64,000 nucleotides of DNA. Source: Cordylochernes scorpioides (taxonomy: Eukaryota > Arthropoda > Arachnida > Pseudoscorpiones > Chernetidae). Positions 10,588 through 23,600 of the stretch are shown here, piece after piece. Positions within the stretch are counted from its first letter, which is position 1. The number at the start of each line of letters is the position of its first letter. A program made the position numbers and the translations under genes. The stretch spans positions 66,421,887-66,485,886 of the forward strand of contig CP092871.1 in assembly GCA_030710605.1 (NCBI GenBank), read 5' to 3'. The notes under the pieces were generated by a model. The model did no database searches. It had not been told where the DNA came from and saw only the letters and a program-made list of their open reading frames with translations.

Positions 10588-10711
10588 TGTTTTAATGTCC
10601 ATCTATACAGAGAGCAAAACAACAACTGACTCACCCGTGCTGGCAAGGTCACGCTCCGCTGCGTCACGTGGGAAAACATACGTAGATGTTTTCTTACATG
10701 TTCTCAGCACA
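10588..10711 (-). repeat. 5' LTR of Gypsy element
   Basis: 124 bp, identical to 6407-6530. Such short LTRs fall at the low end for Gypsy elements. No clear TATA box is visible. Confidence 0.95.
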
Positions 10712-10881
10712 GTTTTCATCGAATTAAGTGCCACATCATTGGCACTATATAAAAGAAAAAATTAAAAATATAACGAACAAAACAATATACCTCTTGGCGT
10801 AGAAAGACAAAAATGTTTTTTGATCCCGGGATTGAGAAAAAAGCAATCCCGAATCCCGGGATTGGAGGCCCTATTCTCTAC

Positions 10882-11885
10882 ATAATCACCATTTCTGTCC
10901 AAACATTTTTGGTACCGTTGTAGCAATTTTTTTATACCACTGTTGTACCAAGCCGTGTCCTGTCTTCGTAGCCAGTTGTTCGCCTCCGCCTGCACTTCGT
11001 CATCATTCGCAAAGTGCTTGCCTCCAAGGTGCAACTTGAGTGCTGGAAAAAGTTTGAAGTCACTTGGGGCAGTTCCGAAGAATAAGGTGGATGTGTGAAA
11101 ATTTCCCATTTGAAGTTTTCCAGCAACGTTTGGGTCATCCGAGCTGCGTGAGGGCGAGCATTGTCATGAACGAGTAACACTTTCCGAGACAAAAGTCCAG
11201 GACGTTTCCATTTTATTGCAGCTCTGAGTTTATTGAGGACTTCTCAGTACCTCGCAGCGTTAACCGTAGTGTTTGGGTGCAGGTAGTCAACCAATAAAAC
11301 ACCCTTACAGTCCCAAAAGACGATAGCCATAACTTTGCCTTCAGAGATTGTGACCTTCGCCTTTTTGGTGCACTTTCCTCAGGCTTCTTCCACACCATGC
11401 TTTGTCGTTTTGTTTCTGGAGTTGAATGATGCACCCAGCTTTCATCTCCAGTGACAATACGGGAAAACAGTTGATCTCCATCTCTTCTATGCATTTCCAG
11501 GAAAGCTCGGGCTGCCTCCATCTGTTGTTGCTTGTGATTTTCCGAGAGCAAATGCGGGACCCATCTTGCGCAGACTTTGCGAAAATTCAAAACATCTGAC
11601 ATGATCGTTCCAATTGAAGAGCGTCCAATTTCGATTCCAGGAGGCAGTCGAATAATTATTTCATCAATGGTGACGTGGCGATCTGCTTCCACCACATTCC
11701 GAACAGCAGCAACGGCTGCATTGTCCGTAGCAGTAACGGGCCTGCTGCTTTGCTCATCATCATGCACGTTTTGCCATCCTTCCAAGAATCATGAACGCCA
11801 TCAGCGAACCATTTGGATGCTCATACATCCTTCACCATACACTGACACTAAATTGCGATGATTATTGACCGCAGTTTCATTTTTC
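10882..11885 (-). pseudogene. Mariner transposase, frameshifted and N-terminally deleted
   Basis: Fragments in different frames give the helix-turn-helix region (DRHVTIDEIIIRLPPGIEIG), the first catalytic Asp (VTGDESWVHH), the second (HDNARPHAARM) and the third (APSDFKLF). Spacing fits the mariner D,D34D signature after allowing for a frameshift. The first helix-turn-helix is largely lost. The hAT insertion lies beyond the C-terminal end, so this copy was probably already dead or was killed independently. Confidence 0.85.
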
Positions 11886-12140
11886 GCTGTGAAAAAAAAA
11901 AAAACTAATTAAAGAACGGAGTTCGCAAGTGGACACGTTCACCATTGGTAGCTCCATGGAAACTGAAGCGCTACGGACTTGCACGTACGAGTAGCGTGAT
12001 TTTGAAGGTCACGCGCTTCCAACGCATCCTAGTGACCATTTCTTACACTACTAACTAATTTTTTCAACGTTTCGTTTACAGAAAAAAAAAAAATAGGGAA
12101 ACTTATTTATTGGATGGCCCTCATATATTGGTATTATATA

Positions 12141-13344
12141 CAGTAAAACCCCTGCTAATACAAACCCAGGATATAGCAAACCAATGGTAAACTCCTGTTC
12201 TATTCCATTGAAAATTGCAGTTATAATGAACTTTGTAATTTTTAAAATAACAAAATACCTCTATAACGAACCAAATTTTGAGTCCCAAAATAATAAATTC
12301 TAATTAAAATATTAGGCTTATAATGAACCTAAAATTGTAATTAATAGATTTTCCAAACAACAAAATTTTGAGCATGTTTCAGCTCACAGATCACAATTTC
12401 AAAACAATAAATTCATTGCCATTGTTTGTTTACATTTACATTCTATTTTTGACACATGTTATATACATTTTTATGCATTACTTTCTATTAAATAGAATAT
12501 CTTTGCATTTGTCAAATTTTAAATTGAAAAATTATAAATGGCTTGCAAAATAAAGCTTTTCAAAGTGAAATAACACTGGGAAATTTCAGAATATTTTAAA
12601 ATATAATTTTCCTATTATAATAGATATGAAAATCGAAGGCTATTCAAAATTTCTACAAAGAGGAATCAACCCCTAATTTTTCTGCAATCGTAGTGTTAGC
12701 ATCCCCTTTCAGGAAATGTTCTATATCTAGCTAGTTTAACCTAGAAAAAAAAAATCCAAATGATGCAACAAAAATTATTTTTATGCCATGAACTATGATG
12801 TTTTAAAGCCAGCAATGGTTTGCATGACAGGTTCAAAACAAAATGAAATCTAGGCTTCAGAACCATATTTGAAAACTGGAAATGGAAGATAAAGAAAAGA
12901 AAATACTTATTAACTTTATTTGAAAGGGGCAATGCTTGAAGTTGTCTTTCAAGCAACAAAGTATTAGAGACACTTTGTACTATATAATATGATAAAGGTT
13001 TTAAAATAGTTGTATACATATCAATATATAATTAATAAAGCTTTGCCTAGGATTTGTCTTAATTGTTAAATTAAACATAGAGGTACACAAGTAGGCTAAT
13101 GATAGAAGAACATATCATCAAAAATGACTTCTTTTATTATTCAGCATTAATGTAAATTGGTCTATTTTGGGATTTTTAAAACAAAATGACCATTATTAAA
13201 AGGTGGCCTTTTCCTGTGTCTATGGCCGTCTTTGATTATATGATCTAAAAATTTTCAAAAGTAAAAAAAAAAAAAAGCCAAACCATGGCCATAGTGAACC
13301 AAAAGTTCAGTCCCATTGGGGTTTCCTTTAGAGGAGTTTTACTG
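12141..13344. mobile_element. Nonautonomous pogo-type element, copy 2
   Basis: Inverted ends CAGTAAAACCCCTGCTAATA and GAGGAGTTTTACTG are flanked by TA. It is colinear with the copy at 487-3208 without that copy's nested insertions. It lies 17 bp beyond the end of the mariner. No transposase is detectable in 1.2 kb. Confidence 0.82.
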
Positions 13345-13499
13345 TATAGAAATATATATTATAGTGGAAGCTCTTTAATTCTCAAACCTCTCCAAGACCT
13401 AGGTGCTTCCTGCTGAAGTTGGTTATAGAGAGAGTTGTGTAATTTTGCAGGGATTTTAAAAACTGTTGAACTATAGTAAATATTGAATTATATAGTATA

Positions 13500-14067
13500 C
13501 TAGACGTATGACCCGGCTTCGCCCGAGAATTCCCCCGATTGCAATTTCCTTCATACTGAAAGTACATCAATAATAAATATTAGAAGTGCCATAGAATAGC
13601 AATACAGAAGTAACACATAAACTACAGGAAAAAAGTGTGTGTGATGGCAAAAATTGTATTATATTAGTGTTTAGGTATTTGATTTAATTAATATAGTTGA
13701 TATAATAATATATATTTATATTATATATAATATAAATGAGTTTTAAAAATTGTAAAAAAAAAGATGCATCGGCCGAAAATCGAACCCGGGCCGCCCGCGT
13801 GGCAGGCGAGCATTCTACCACTGAACCACCGATGCTTATAAAAAATGGCCATATTTGGGTATTCATTCCATTCCGGATTACTCCGCGTAAAAAAAAAGTT
13901 CTTCAAATGAAAAAAAGAAATAGCCAAAAATACTAATCAAAATGTAGCCGAAAATTTTCCTCAGGTTTATAAAAAGCGACATGCAAAATTTGGTACCAAT
14001 TGGTTCAGTAGTTTTTGAGTTTATCGCGAAACAGACAGACAGACATTGACTTTTATATATATAGAGA
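13500..14067 (-). mobile_element. Helitron carrying a tRNA-Gly gene, copy 1
   Basis: In the minus orientation it starts TCTCTATATATATAAAAGTC after an A (right boundary about 14067) and ends with CGGGCGAAGCCGGG, TCATACG, CTAG, T (CTAG at 13500-13503). Inside it is a tRNA-Gly(GCC) gene with flanking sequence shared with 58549-59469. The ACAGACAGACAGACA stretch near the 5' end is shared with other Helitrons here. Confidence 0.75.
13765..13835 (-). tRNA. tRNA-Gly (GCC)
   Basis: On the minus strand: acceptor GCATCGG pairs with CCGATGC, the D arm TGGTTCAGTGGTA carries box A, the anticodon arm CTCGCCTGCCACGCGG has anticodon GCC, and the T arm has GGTTCGATT (box B). Two C-to-T changes in the T stem relative to the copy at 58992 leave G-U pairs, so the cloverleaf still folds. 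A run of T follows and would end pol III transcription. It sits inside a Helitron, so it may be a mobilised copy. Confidence 0.88.
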
Positions 14068-14069
14068 TA

Positions 14070-14250
14070 GTAGAGAACCTCCTTGAGAGGACACTCATGC
14101 TAGAAGACACCTCTATACAAAGGACATTTTTTATCACCAAAATTACTATTTTTGTTTATCAGTAACTCTCCGGTGAGAGAACACCTTTCTCTAAAGGACA
14201 TTTTGGCTCTGCAACTTTGTGTTGTCTTTTACAGTGAGGTAGTTCTACTG
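14070..14250. mobile_element. Short pogo-type MITE
   Basis: Ends read AGAGAACCTCCTTGAGAGGAC and AGTTCTACTG. The interior has the family pattern CTCCGGT...AGAGGACACCT...AAAGGACA. It abuts a Helitron and precedes the first EFL1 exon in the window. Confidence 0.7.
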
Positions 14251-14488
14251 TTCTGTAAAATTATATATATGTTCTCTCTTTTTTTTTTTAATTAAATAAT
14301 ATTTCAATGTATATTGTGTCTAAAGAGAATATATAACCAAATGAATAAATAAAACATTCACAACTATTATGTTAAAGGAAAAGAAATATGTTGTCTGATA
14401 GATAACCAGCTTTGCTCCTAAAACAGAATCTTCTTCTGCCTCTTAGCTGCAGTAGAGTAAATAAAGCTGATGTTGGTGTGTGTTGCAG

Positions 14489-14626
14489 ACCAAGGTGGTT
14501 CTCCAGCAGGTGTGGAAGGAATGTATCCGGCCCGTGCTGGTGCTCAACAAGATTGACAGACTCATCTTAGAGCGGAGATTGGAGCCACTGGATGCCTATG
14601 TACATCTAACACAGGTGTTGGAGCAG
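14489..14626 (+). CDS. EFL1: EFL1 exon with G4 motif
   Basis: Acceptor TGTTGCAG, donor GTAGGA. 46 codons, phase 0 to 0: [20 protein letters not shown], then KIDRL, ending [12 protein letters not shown] is the guanine-specificity motif of the GTPase. Confidence 0.93.
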
Positions 14627-17600
14627 GTAGGAGTCATGATGCTCAGATGTAAGTGGGGTACCTACACTGGATGTGCAGGTGAACGCTGTCATTGGAGAAC
14701 TCCACATCAACACTGTGGTGGGAAACACAGTAAGTCCCATGTAGACACCTCCCCATGTAGTTGGTTCTAACTGTATTTATGCCAGGAGGAGGCTGAGAAG
14801 AAATCCAACAACAACAATAGTTCTCCTCAGACTGAGGTAAGTGGCCAAAGCTCCTGTTCTATTCTCTGGAAAGTCCAGAAAATGTTCCCTTTGCCAATTT
14901 ATGCCAGCTCACATCTTCTATATAGAATTACCTGTGATATCTGGATTCTCAGAAAAGAAGAAAGAAAGATAATTGAAGCTCTTGAGAAACAGTGTGCCAT
15001 GGATAGATACAAGACAAATATTTTAATCTTTATTGAAATTGTTCCTGGTATATTCTTAGAATCCCAAGCACACCAACAAAGACTGACCTACTTCAGACAT
15101 ATAATGAGAGCAAAGGAATTAGATGTTGGGAAAAATTGAAGGAAGAAGAAAGAAAGGAAGACCTGGTTGGAAGGGGTCAAGGAAGCTACTGAAAATTCAA
15201 TAGATGCAAGTGATAGTTACTAACAGATAAAATTGGAGAATATTTGTCCTTATAGTCATCAAAAGTTGAAATTGACCTGATGGACACTAACAACAGCAAA
15301 AGTAATGGAATGAAAGAAGTGTTATATAGAATACAAAAACAACATAAACACAAAAATATATATATATATACAGAGAGTTAAACCTCCCATCGGGTTGGAA
15401 GATTATGAGAGGAAATGGATCAATGAAGAAAGTTCAGGAAGGCCAAATGAATGGAAAAGAACAGTAGAGGAAGAAGCAGAATAGGATCGATAAAAAAATA
15501 TATAGAAAAGCATGGTGTCTGGTAATAGACCTTTATCAAGAGCTGAGAAACTGAAGATAATCTAGGGATTGAGATTTTTTTTTTTTTTTTTTCAAATCAT
15601 CAGAGACTGGAGACTTTCTTGAGTTTAAGAAGACAAAAATAACCTCCTTATGATGCAAATCAGCATTCTATGTTTGTCGCTGCCATCTTTTTGAATAATT
15701 CTTCAAGCAAAAGTTTTGGCTAAAATTTTTATTTTTCATCCCAAAATTTAAAAATATATAAGTAACTAGTGGATGTACCCGGCTTCGCCCGGGTTTGACC
15801 CGAGTAAAGGTTTGTCTAACGAACATTTGTTAAAACAATTCTCTATAAACTTATAAAAAAAAAAAGATATATTTTGATAATTTGAAACTCGTAAATATGA
15901 ATCTCTCGATAAAGTGAACATTTTTTCCCGGTCCCTTGTAAAATACTCGATAAGTTGAATAAAATCAATATTAATTGGTTCCCTCGGTAATTGGAAGTTA
16001 AAGGAATAGTATCTTGCCTTGGAATTGTATCATTATTCTTGTCTCAAATAAATTGCCGTGTCATCCTGAATTTTGTCTTTCCTAATTTTCTACATTACAA
16101 AATCATCGTTTTATTTAGTGAACATTTTTTCCCGGTCCCTTGAAAAATACTCGATAACTGTTGTTGTTGTTGTTTCTTATCCCCTTGTGTAAAGATTACA
16201 CGAATTCCATGAGTTCATGCTCCTCGATAACTAACTTTGACTTGTGCGCAATTAATAGGTAGAAAATCTTACTTTTGATAAATAATCTTTAAGATAATAA
16301 ACTTATGGAAAAACAATAGAAAAAATAAAAGATAAGTGGGTCAGGTGTTGATATTAAAAATATAGAAAGCATCTCCTGACCACAAGCACATGTGCTTTTT
16401 AGATGGCAGAGCGTCAATTTTTGTTCTTCCACAAATCGGGGTGTTTCTGGCGGATTGCTTCGCGCAAATTGCGCATAACTTGCAGGTAATATTCCTTATT
16501 GACTGTTCTACCCTGTGGCAAGAACTCATGATGCACCACGCCCCTGCAATCGAAGAAAACTGTCAGCAAAACTTTCACATTCGACCGAACTTGGCGCGCT
16601 TTTTTCGGTCTTAGTTCGTGCGGCAGCTTCCATTGAGATGATTGAGCTTTGGTTTCTACGTCATAACCATAAACCCACACTTCGTCACCAGTTATGACCC
16701 TCTGGAGCAAATTTGGGTCGTCGCGGACAGAGTCCAACATCTCATTAGCAATGTTCATGAGATTCTGTTTTTGGTCGCAATTGAGCAATTTTGGTACGAA
16801 TTTCGCGGCGACCCGTCTCATGCCCAAATCATTGGTAAAAATCGAATGGCACGAGCCAATCGATATGTTTAGGTCCTCAGCAACTTCTCTAACGGTGATT
16901 CGACGATTGGCCAATATCATTTTCTCCACTTCATTAATTTTTTCATCTGTTGTTGAAGTGCTCAGGCATCCGGCACGCTCTTCGTCGTTCACATCTTCTC
17001 GGCCTTCTGAGAACATTTTGTACCACCGATAAACGTTGCTTCGGTCCAAGGTAGCTTCTCCGTATGCCACAGTCAACATTCGGAATGCATCCGCGCACTT
17101 AATTTCATTTTTCACACAAAATTTGATACAGGTTCTTTGGTCCATTTTTTTTAATAGGTAAAAATCGAAGACGATCCAAAACACCTGCAAGCAAAGCAGC
17201 TGTCAACAATTAAGTGAACATTCAAAATGGCCGAGCTTGTCGGCATAAGTGAGAGACATGAGTACCAACATAAAGCCACAAAAAGATCGAAATTCGAATA
17301 TACGTAACCCGCGAAAATTCAAAAGTCGCGATACTTATTGAACACACCTCGTACATTCATTTTTATATATATAGACTAAGTAATCAAATGGGACTTTGGC
17401 ATCTTGTAATTTTTTTATTTTTCCAAACTGTTTTTACACATGTAGCATGTGGTGTACTTACACTAATACCACCCACACCATCGACTGTACCATGTGCTCT
17501 AGGGAAAAGTAAACAACAATTTGGTGCAAAGGAGTCCTGTGGTGATGTGTAGCAATTTGATTGGAGTACCGGACTGGAGGATGTGGATGACTCCAAGGTT

Positions 17601-20600
17601 TACTTCTCCCCAGACCTGGGCAACGTCATCTTTGCCAGTTCCCTGGATGGTTGGGGATTCAGGTACTCAACCAGGACTGGAGATTCCACCTTTGGCCTTT
17701 CTTGTCTCAGGTCCCCTCCCTTCCCTGTAATCATGTTTTGTTTCAGGTGAATTCATGTTCCTCCTAGGCACTTTATCTATAACCCTACTCTGGTATTGAA
17801 ATGTTATCTTAGTCTAGTTGTTTTTCATGAACTGACTCAACACTGACATGTCATGTATTGGCTAGCCAATCCTTTTCCTTTGGTCTTTTGAAGGGCTTCT
17901 CAAAGGGACAAATATGACTAGTTAAAAAGATTTTTTTTAATATCCTAATTGTGGGGCATGTAAAAGGTGAGAGAGGCCATCCAGCAGATGTGTGGCAGGA
18001 TTTCCAACTTCTCAGCCTTCCTGGCCACCAAGATGGGCATGAAGGAGGTCGTCCTCAACAAGACACTCTGGGGGGACTACTACATCAAGTCCAAGCAAGT
18101 GTTCCGAGGAGCTCTGGTGGGTTGGGACCTTGATTTTAATTGTAGTCTAGTCTTCTCTATGGCTTTTTCTACGATTTACTCTAGACTTCATTGAAGTAAT
18201 ATACAGTTGAACCTCCCTGTAAAGGACACCTAATTGCAGAACCAAAGTGTCCTTTAGGGAGAGGTGTCCTAATACCGGAGAGTTACTAAATAGAAAAAAT
18301 GACAATTTTGCAAATGAAATCTGTCCTTTGTAGAGAGGTGTCCTCTAACACGAATGTCCTCTACTGTATCTATTTTATGACTTGTAGAAAAATTTACAAA
18401 TTATATTTTTAACTACTAGAGGAAGGTGCTAAGTTGAATGTTTACAAGAGAAATTTAAAATAGAGAGCACATTTGTTTGTGATATTGAAAAATGAATAAG
18501 AATACGTGGATAGATACCATGTTGGCAATTGCTCTTTTAGAATGCCTTAATGTAATATTGTATGGTTAGGTGAGTGTTAAAATAAATACCATAAAAATTT
18601 TAAAAGATTGACATTTTATACCTTAACAGCATCATCTGATTTATCAAATGCATTTTACAAATGTAAATGATTAAAATATATCAGAGCATGTGTTTCCCTT
18701 TATACTAAATAGCATACTTTTATATAATCGCAATACTCTTTAATATGTATTATACTTTGTTTCATAGCACTATTTATTATGGTACAGTAGAACCTCTCTG
18801 TAAAGGACACCTAATTGCAGAGCCAAAGTGTCCTTTAGGGAGAGGTCTCCTCTTACCAGAGAGTCTCAAAATAGTAAAAATAGTCATTTTACAAATGAAA
18901 ACTGTTCTTTGTAGAGAGGTATCCACTAACGGGAGTGTCCTCTCATGGAGGTTGTACTGTATAACTTATTTTCGAGCAATTTATGGAATCACCATCATTA
19001 GACACTAGTTGACGAACCCTTCTTTAACCTGGTCAAGTGGAAGTTGACTGTACAATGTTAATTCCATGGTGTGCTGCTGTATTCTAATGTCTGAACCTAG
19101 CTCATGCTGTGTGTAGGCCAACGCCAAGAAGCCACTGTTTGTCAAGCTGGTGTTAGACAACCTGTGGAAGCTTTATGAGGTCATTGCTGTACAAAGGTAG
19201 GTGGTGTTGTAGTGTCTTTCTTGATTATCCGGTGTGTGTCATGCATAGTATACTAGGTTATTGTATATTTGGTGTGTATCTTTCTCAATATAATCCTACA
19301 AAAATACAGATTATTCTTCATTTAAAACCAAATCAGGGGACAATGTAACAACAATATTCCATATTCAAAGAAAAAGAAGAAAAAAAGTTTGCATCAACAA
19401 GAAAGATGGCCATCAATGGTGGAGAGACATAACAAATACTGTGTGTATTCTTCTTTTTCATTTTTAATGATATTGTCAGATGTTTTTGCTGAACTCTAGA
19501 ACTGGTAATACGGTAGAACCTCCCTTTAGTGGACACCCTGCTAGCAGACACCTCTCCACAAAGGACAGTTTTCATTTGCAAAATTACCATTTTTACAATT
19601 TAGCAACTCTCCGGTAAGGGACACCTCTCCCTAAAGGACAATTTGGCTCTGCAATTAGGTGTCCTTTACAGGGAGGTTCTACTGTATAAGAATACAAAGC
19701 TCTCATTGGTCAATGAACAATGGGACATTTTTCAGTCCTAAATCTGATTTTTTTTTCGTTTACAACTAACCAAATTATCCAGTTTCATTTGGGTTCAACC
19801 CCAAGTAAATGTTTACCAAAAAAATATTATTTCAACAAAGGTAGTAATATTAATGATTAAAGAGGACCTCATTAATACATTATCATTATTTTCATCATTT
19901 CGATCCATAAATATGCAAATTAGCCCATTTTTTTGCTAATACACATATTCTGAGCTCTTTCTTTATATATTTCTGAGCTCAAACTTTATAGGATGACATA
20001 AGACTATTTTTTAATCAAAATAATTTATCGTTTATTTACCTGAAATGAAAAAGAGGCCCAAGGAGAGAAATTTACTGTGTAATGAAATATCAAAATCTAT
20101 ATTCTGTAGATATATTACTAAATATTGTAACAAGTATTTATTATTTTATTTTAGCAGAGTATTCTTTTTTTTATGTTTATATTTTGCTATACTCTGTACA
20201 CTTCCCTCTTTGCTTATCTTTTGTTTATCATTCATAGTTTGTCCCTGCCTGAAATAAATTGTTGTCTCATCCTGAAGTTTGTCTTTCCTAATTTTCCACG
20301 TGGAAATATTTTGTAACAAAACTCCTTCTCTATGGGAACTGTTAATCACAGTTTGCAAATTCTGTTGCTACTGACATGGATCTGTGTATTTCAGTCAAGG
20401 TTTCCCTCAATGTCTTGAAAGTGTTCTCTACTGGCTTTATGTCCTTTTTTCTTGTGGCATAAAGAATTGGCTTTGTTGTCACATATTGTCTATATAAATA
20501 TAGTCTTCTTGGAGGGAAGTCTTGGCTTTGAAACACAAGTAGAGAATCCTGGAATCAGTTAGGAAAAGTGAGGTTCACAGCACCCATGACCTCAAGGCCT

Positions 20601-23600
20601 CTAAGGCCTTGAGAGAAGAAAACTTATGATATGGCATTTATTCAACCATATCTACCTAAAGAGAAGTGCAACAAAATACAAAAAAGTTTAAATTTATTGA
20701 ATAAATATTAGAAATTAATATATATATATATGTGATGATTTAAGACCATGGAATTGTTGTAAATAGTCTAGATATCTACTACCACATGTTCCACCCCATG
20801 ACTGTATATAACTTCTTATGTACTGCAAATAGAAAGCCTCAACTAACATCAATCTGTACCGCGTAAGAATCTAATAAAGTATAGCAACTGTACAGATAGA
20901 AGGAATGGAGACTAACAGGAGAAAATTAAGGTTAAAACTAATCAGGCTTAGGTGAGAGTAGAAGTAAGACCTAGGAAGTAGGCTTAGAAGAGAACACACT
21001 ATTAATAAATTTACAGTCAATTTTATGAATCGCGGAAATCATAAAAGTCGAGTTTAACGGCCAGTATTTCCTGGGCCAGGCCGGATATATCTTCCGACAA
21101 AGGCAGCAGCAAAGACCAATTAGAAGACAATACCTAAGTAGGTCAACCAATAGCCAACGGCCACGTGACATAGTCCCACCAATTAGAAAGAAGAAAGGTC
21201 TTGGTGTTAAATCGAGAACCTAAGTTAGGCAGTCTGCGCCTGGATCCCAACGGTAACACTTGCTCTAAAGATCTCTCTCTCCACTCATCCCATTCCTTCT
21301 TGACGTCAGACGCTTCTTAGTGGAATCTCTGTTTGTTTATTTCACCTTTGGCCCAGCTGTGTCGCCTTCCACCACGACTGCACGGTAGAGTTGACATCGA
21401 GGTTCGTCTAGCATCAGGTAACACTGGTCCCAGAGGTCCCAAGATATCACAGACTCCCCCGTCCGAAGAGTCGACAGGATAGTGGACGCCAAGGTACAAG
21501 TAAGCAAATAGACCACTGTCTGTACAGAAAGATGGAACAGGGAAGAGAGGAGGATCCAAAGGAACCAATGGAGTCCGATCCCGACTCCGAAAGTGGCGAA
21601 AACACCACTTTTCCAAAGAAAGAAACCACCCTCGGTAGGACGCAGGAAGTTCCCCCCAACCACGAGGACGTCACGCCCCCACCGCCGGTGTCAGATGTCC
21701 TGGGGAGTTTAGCCAGGACGATATATCAGCTCTCCTCGGCGACAGGACTTTCGCGAGATGTGGAGCTACCGCGTTACGATGGTTCGTACGAGGCGCAGAG
21801 CTTCTTCGACAACTACGACGCCCAAGCTGATCTGGCCCAACTACACTACACCGAAAGACTGAGAAGGCTTCCCAACCTCCTACAAGGTAAGGCCCTGCAC
21901 TACTTCCGCAGCCTAAAATTAGACAAATTATATTACGTTGACGCAAGGCAGGCCCTGATAGACCTCTTTCCTGAAACCACAAACGCGTCATTTGCCCGAT
22001 TCTTGGCCATTAAGTTGACAGATCGCTCCTCGTTAGAGGAATATTATCAAAAAAAGACGGTGTGTGGCCTACAGCTGAACCTTCCCCACAAAATCCTTTT
22101 AGAATCCCTGACTGATGGGTTACCCGTCGCTGATCAGCGCATTGTCGCTGCCGTGCCACCGAACACCCTCCAAGCGTGGTATAGTGTAGTATCGCGCGTA
22201 AGAGGAACCCACAGTGCGTCGCAAGTGTGCCAACAGACGACCAGAACAACGCCCAACCCTTCCTTCGCACCGTCACAGAGGTACAGTGCTCCGCGACCAT
22301 GGTCAGCGCGACCCAACTACTCTGCCAATCCACCCCCTTCATCCTGCAGGTATTGTGGCGCCATGCACTGGCACGCCCAGTGCCCCAAACGGCCTGCACA
22401 GAGCCGTCCAAGACCTGTGTACCGAGCCACAACTTATCCGCAGCACGACAGAACTGTGTTGTCCTCTCCCGCACCCTTCCGAGTTAACAACACGCGAGCG
22501 CATGTTACCCGCTCCCCTGATCCTCTCTACACCACGAGCCCAGCGCAAGCAGTGAACCCTAGCTATCCCATGGGTACCTCGACCACGGCACCAAAACAGG
22601 CCTGTTCCGACGCCCAAGACAGCACAACAGTAGGTTCCTCCTCACATAACTTTCGTTGAACAATTGTTCGTTCGAGCTGAACTGCCCAATAATGTAAACC
22701 TACCTCTACTACTTGATACAGGAGCATCTATCGATATAATTAGTCGGAATACTTTTAAAATAATAGAAACCAATTTGCAAAAGAAAATACCTGTTCACCC
22801 ATTTAACTTAACTATTAATGCCATAGCTAACAATATTTTCACCATAGGTTATATCTTTTTAAACGTAAAAATAGGTAACATAACGCAGAACCTAAAATTC
22901 CATATTATAGATACCCCCTTGCCTTTTGGCATATTATCCCTTAACTCCATAAAAAGATTTCTACTAATTATAAACTGTCCTCAGCTACTCCTGTATCAAG
23001 ATAATGTACCTCTACCAACTACCTTATACAAATTCACCTCGTGCAAGCAACACATGTCCCATGGACAGGTTAATACAACTGTCCCATTTACTAAATTTTC
23101 CCCTCCTGTAACGGGTTGCTCACACGTGGTGAACACCAACGCTCTTATTCGGTCTTATTGTAATGTTCCTAATCCCATTTTCAACGCCCCTATGTCCTTT
23201 TCTTTCATAGCTTTAGACAGAAATAACCTAAGTCACAGCCTTCCAAAACTATTCCAATCGTTAAATTCCCACATAACTACACTCCTTCCTTTTACATGCA
23301 TATTTAAATATCGACAAATCTCTCTCAACAAAATAAACAACACCCTATCACATCACTTTTTCCAATTGGCAACAATTTTCAATGCACGACTTCACACCCA
23401 AATCCAATTTCGAGCCACACAAGCTCCATAACGTCGCCCTACTAAACACACAATCTTTTTTTTTTTCTCACATTAAACGTGTCATATCCACTAATAATAT
23501 AAAAATTCTCGATATGTTCGTACAACCAGCACCCATGACTTCAGTAAATTTGTTATTCATAGCAAAACAGGTTAGATTTTGTACAAAACAAAGACTTCAC

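Larger units (their letters stand above)
6407..10711 (-). mobile_element. Ty3/Gypsy LTR retrotransposon, near intact, 4.3 kb
   Basis: Identical 124-bp LTRs (6407-6530, 10588-10711) start TG and end CA and are flanked by the 5-bp duplication GTTTT (6402-6406, 10712-10716). Read on the minus strand the order is Gag, protease, RT, RNase H, integrase, the Ty3/Gypsy order. A TGG-initiated primer-binding site abuts the 5' LTR and a purine tract abuts the 3' LTR. The open frame is broken by one frameshift near 9120 and one stop near 8615, so this copy cannot make Pol itself. Confidence 0.95.
4872..10873. mobile_element. hAT transposon with 8-bp TSD, containing a Gypsy insertion
   Basis: Terminal inverted repeats TAGGGCCTCCAATCCCGG (4872) and CCGGGATTGGAGGCCCTA (ending 10873) are flanked by the exact 8-bp duplication TTCTCTAC at 4864-4871 and 10874-10881, diagnostic of hAT. 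Further subterminal CCCGGGATT motifs repeat near both ends. A BED zinc-finger ORF at 5618-5836 agrees with the class. The catalytic domain is not found, so the copy is internally deleted; its 3' part is also tandemly duplicated. Confidence 0.93.
4760..12123 (-). mobile_element. Mariner element split by a hAT insertion
   Basis: Left TIR CGAGGGCCATCCAATAAATA (4760) and its inverse at the right end (finishing 12123) continue with AGTTTCCCTATTTTTT, and TA flanks both sides (4758-4759, 12124-12125). Removing the hAT element and its 8-bp duplication leaves about 1.35 kb, a normal mariner length. The transposase remnant lies on the minus strand at 10882-11885. The outermost member of a three-deep nest. 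Confidence 0.9.
15766..17375 (-). mobile_element. Helitron interrupted by a truncated mariner
   Basis: The 3' end is CTAG at 15766-15769 with the CCCGGGCGAAGCCGGG hairpin; the 5' end is recognised as TATATATATAAAAATGAATG (minus strand) at about 17353-17375. The mariner at 16340-17351 lies in between. A segment TCTTATCCCCTTGTGTAAAG followed by ATTACACGAATTCCATGAG (about 16176-16214) is also found at 33893-33960. Confidence 0.7.

Noticed and set aside
21317-22617. Minus-strand ORFs opposite gag
   Set aside because: Shadows of the GC-rich gag ORF; no domain features.
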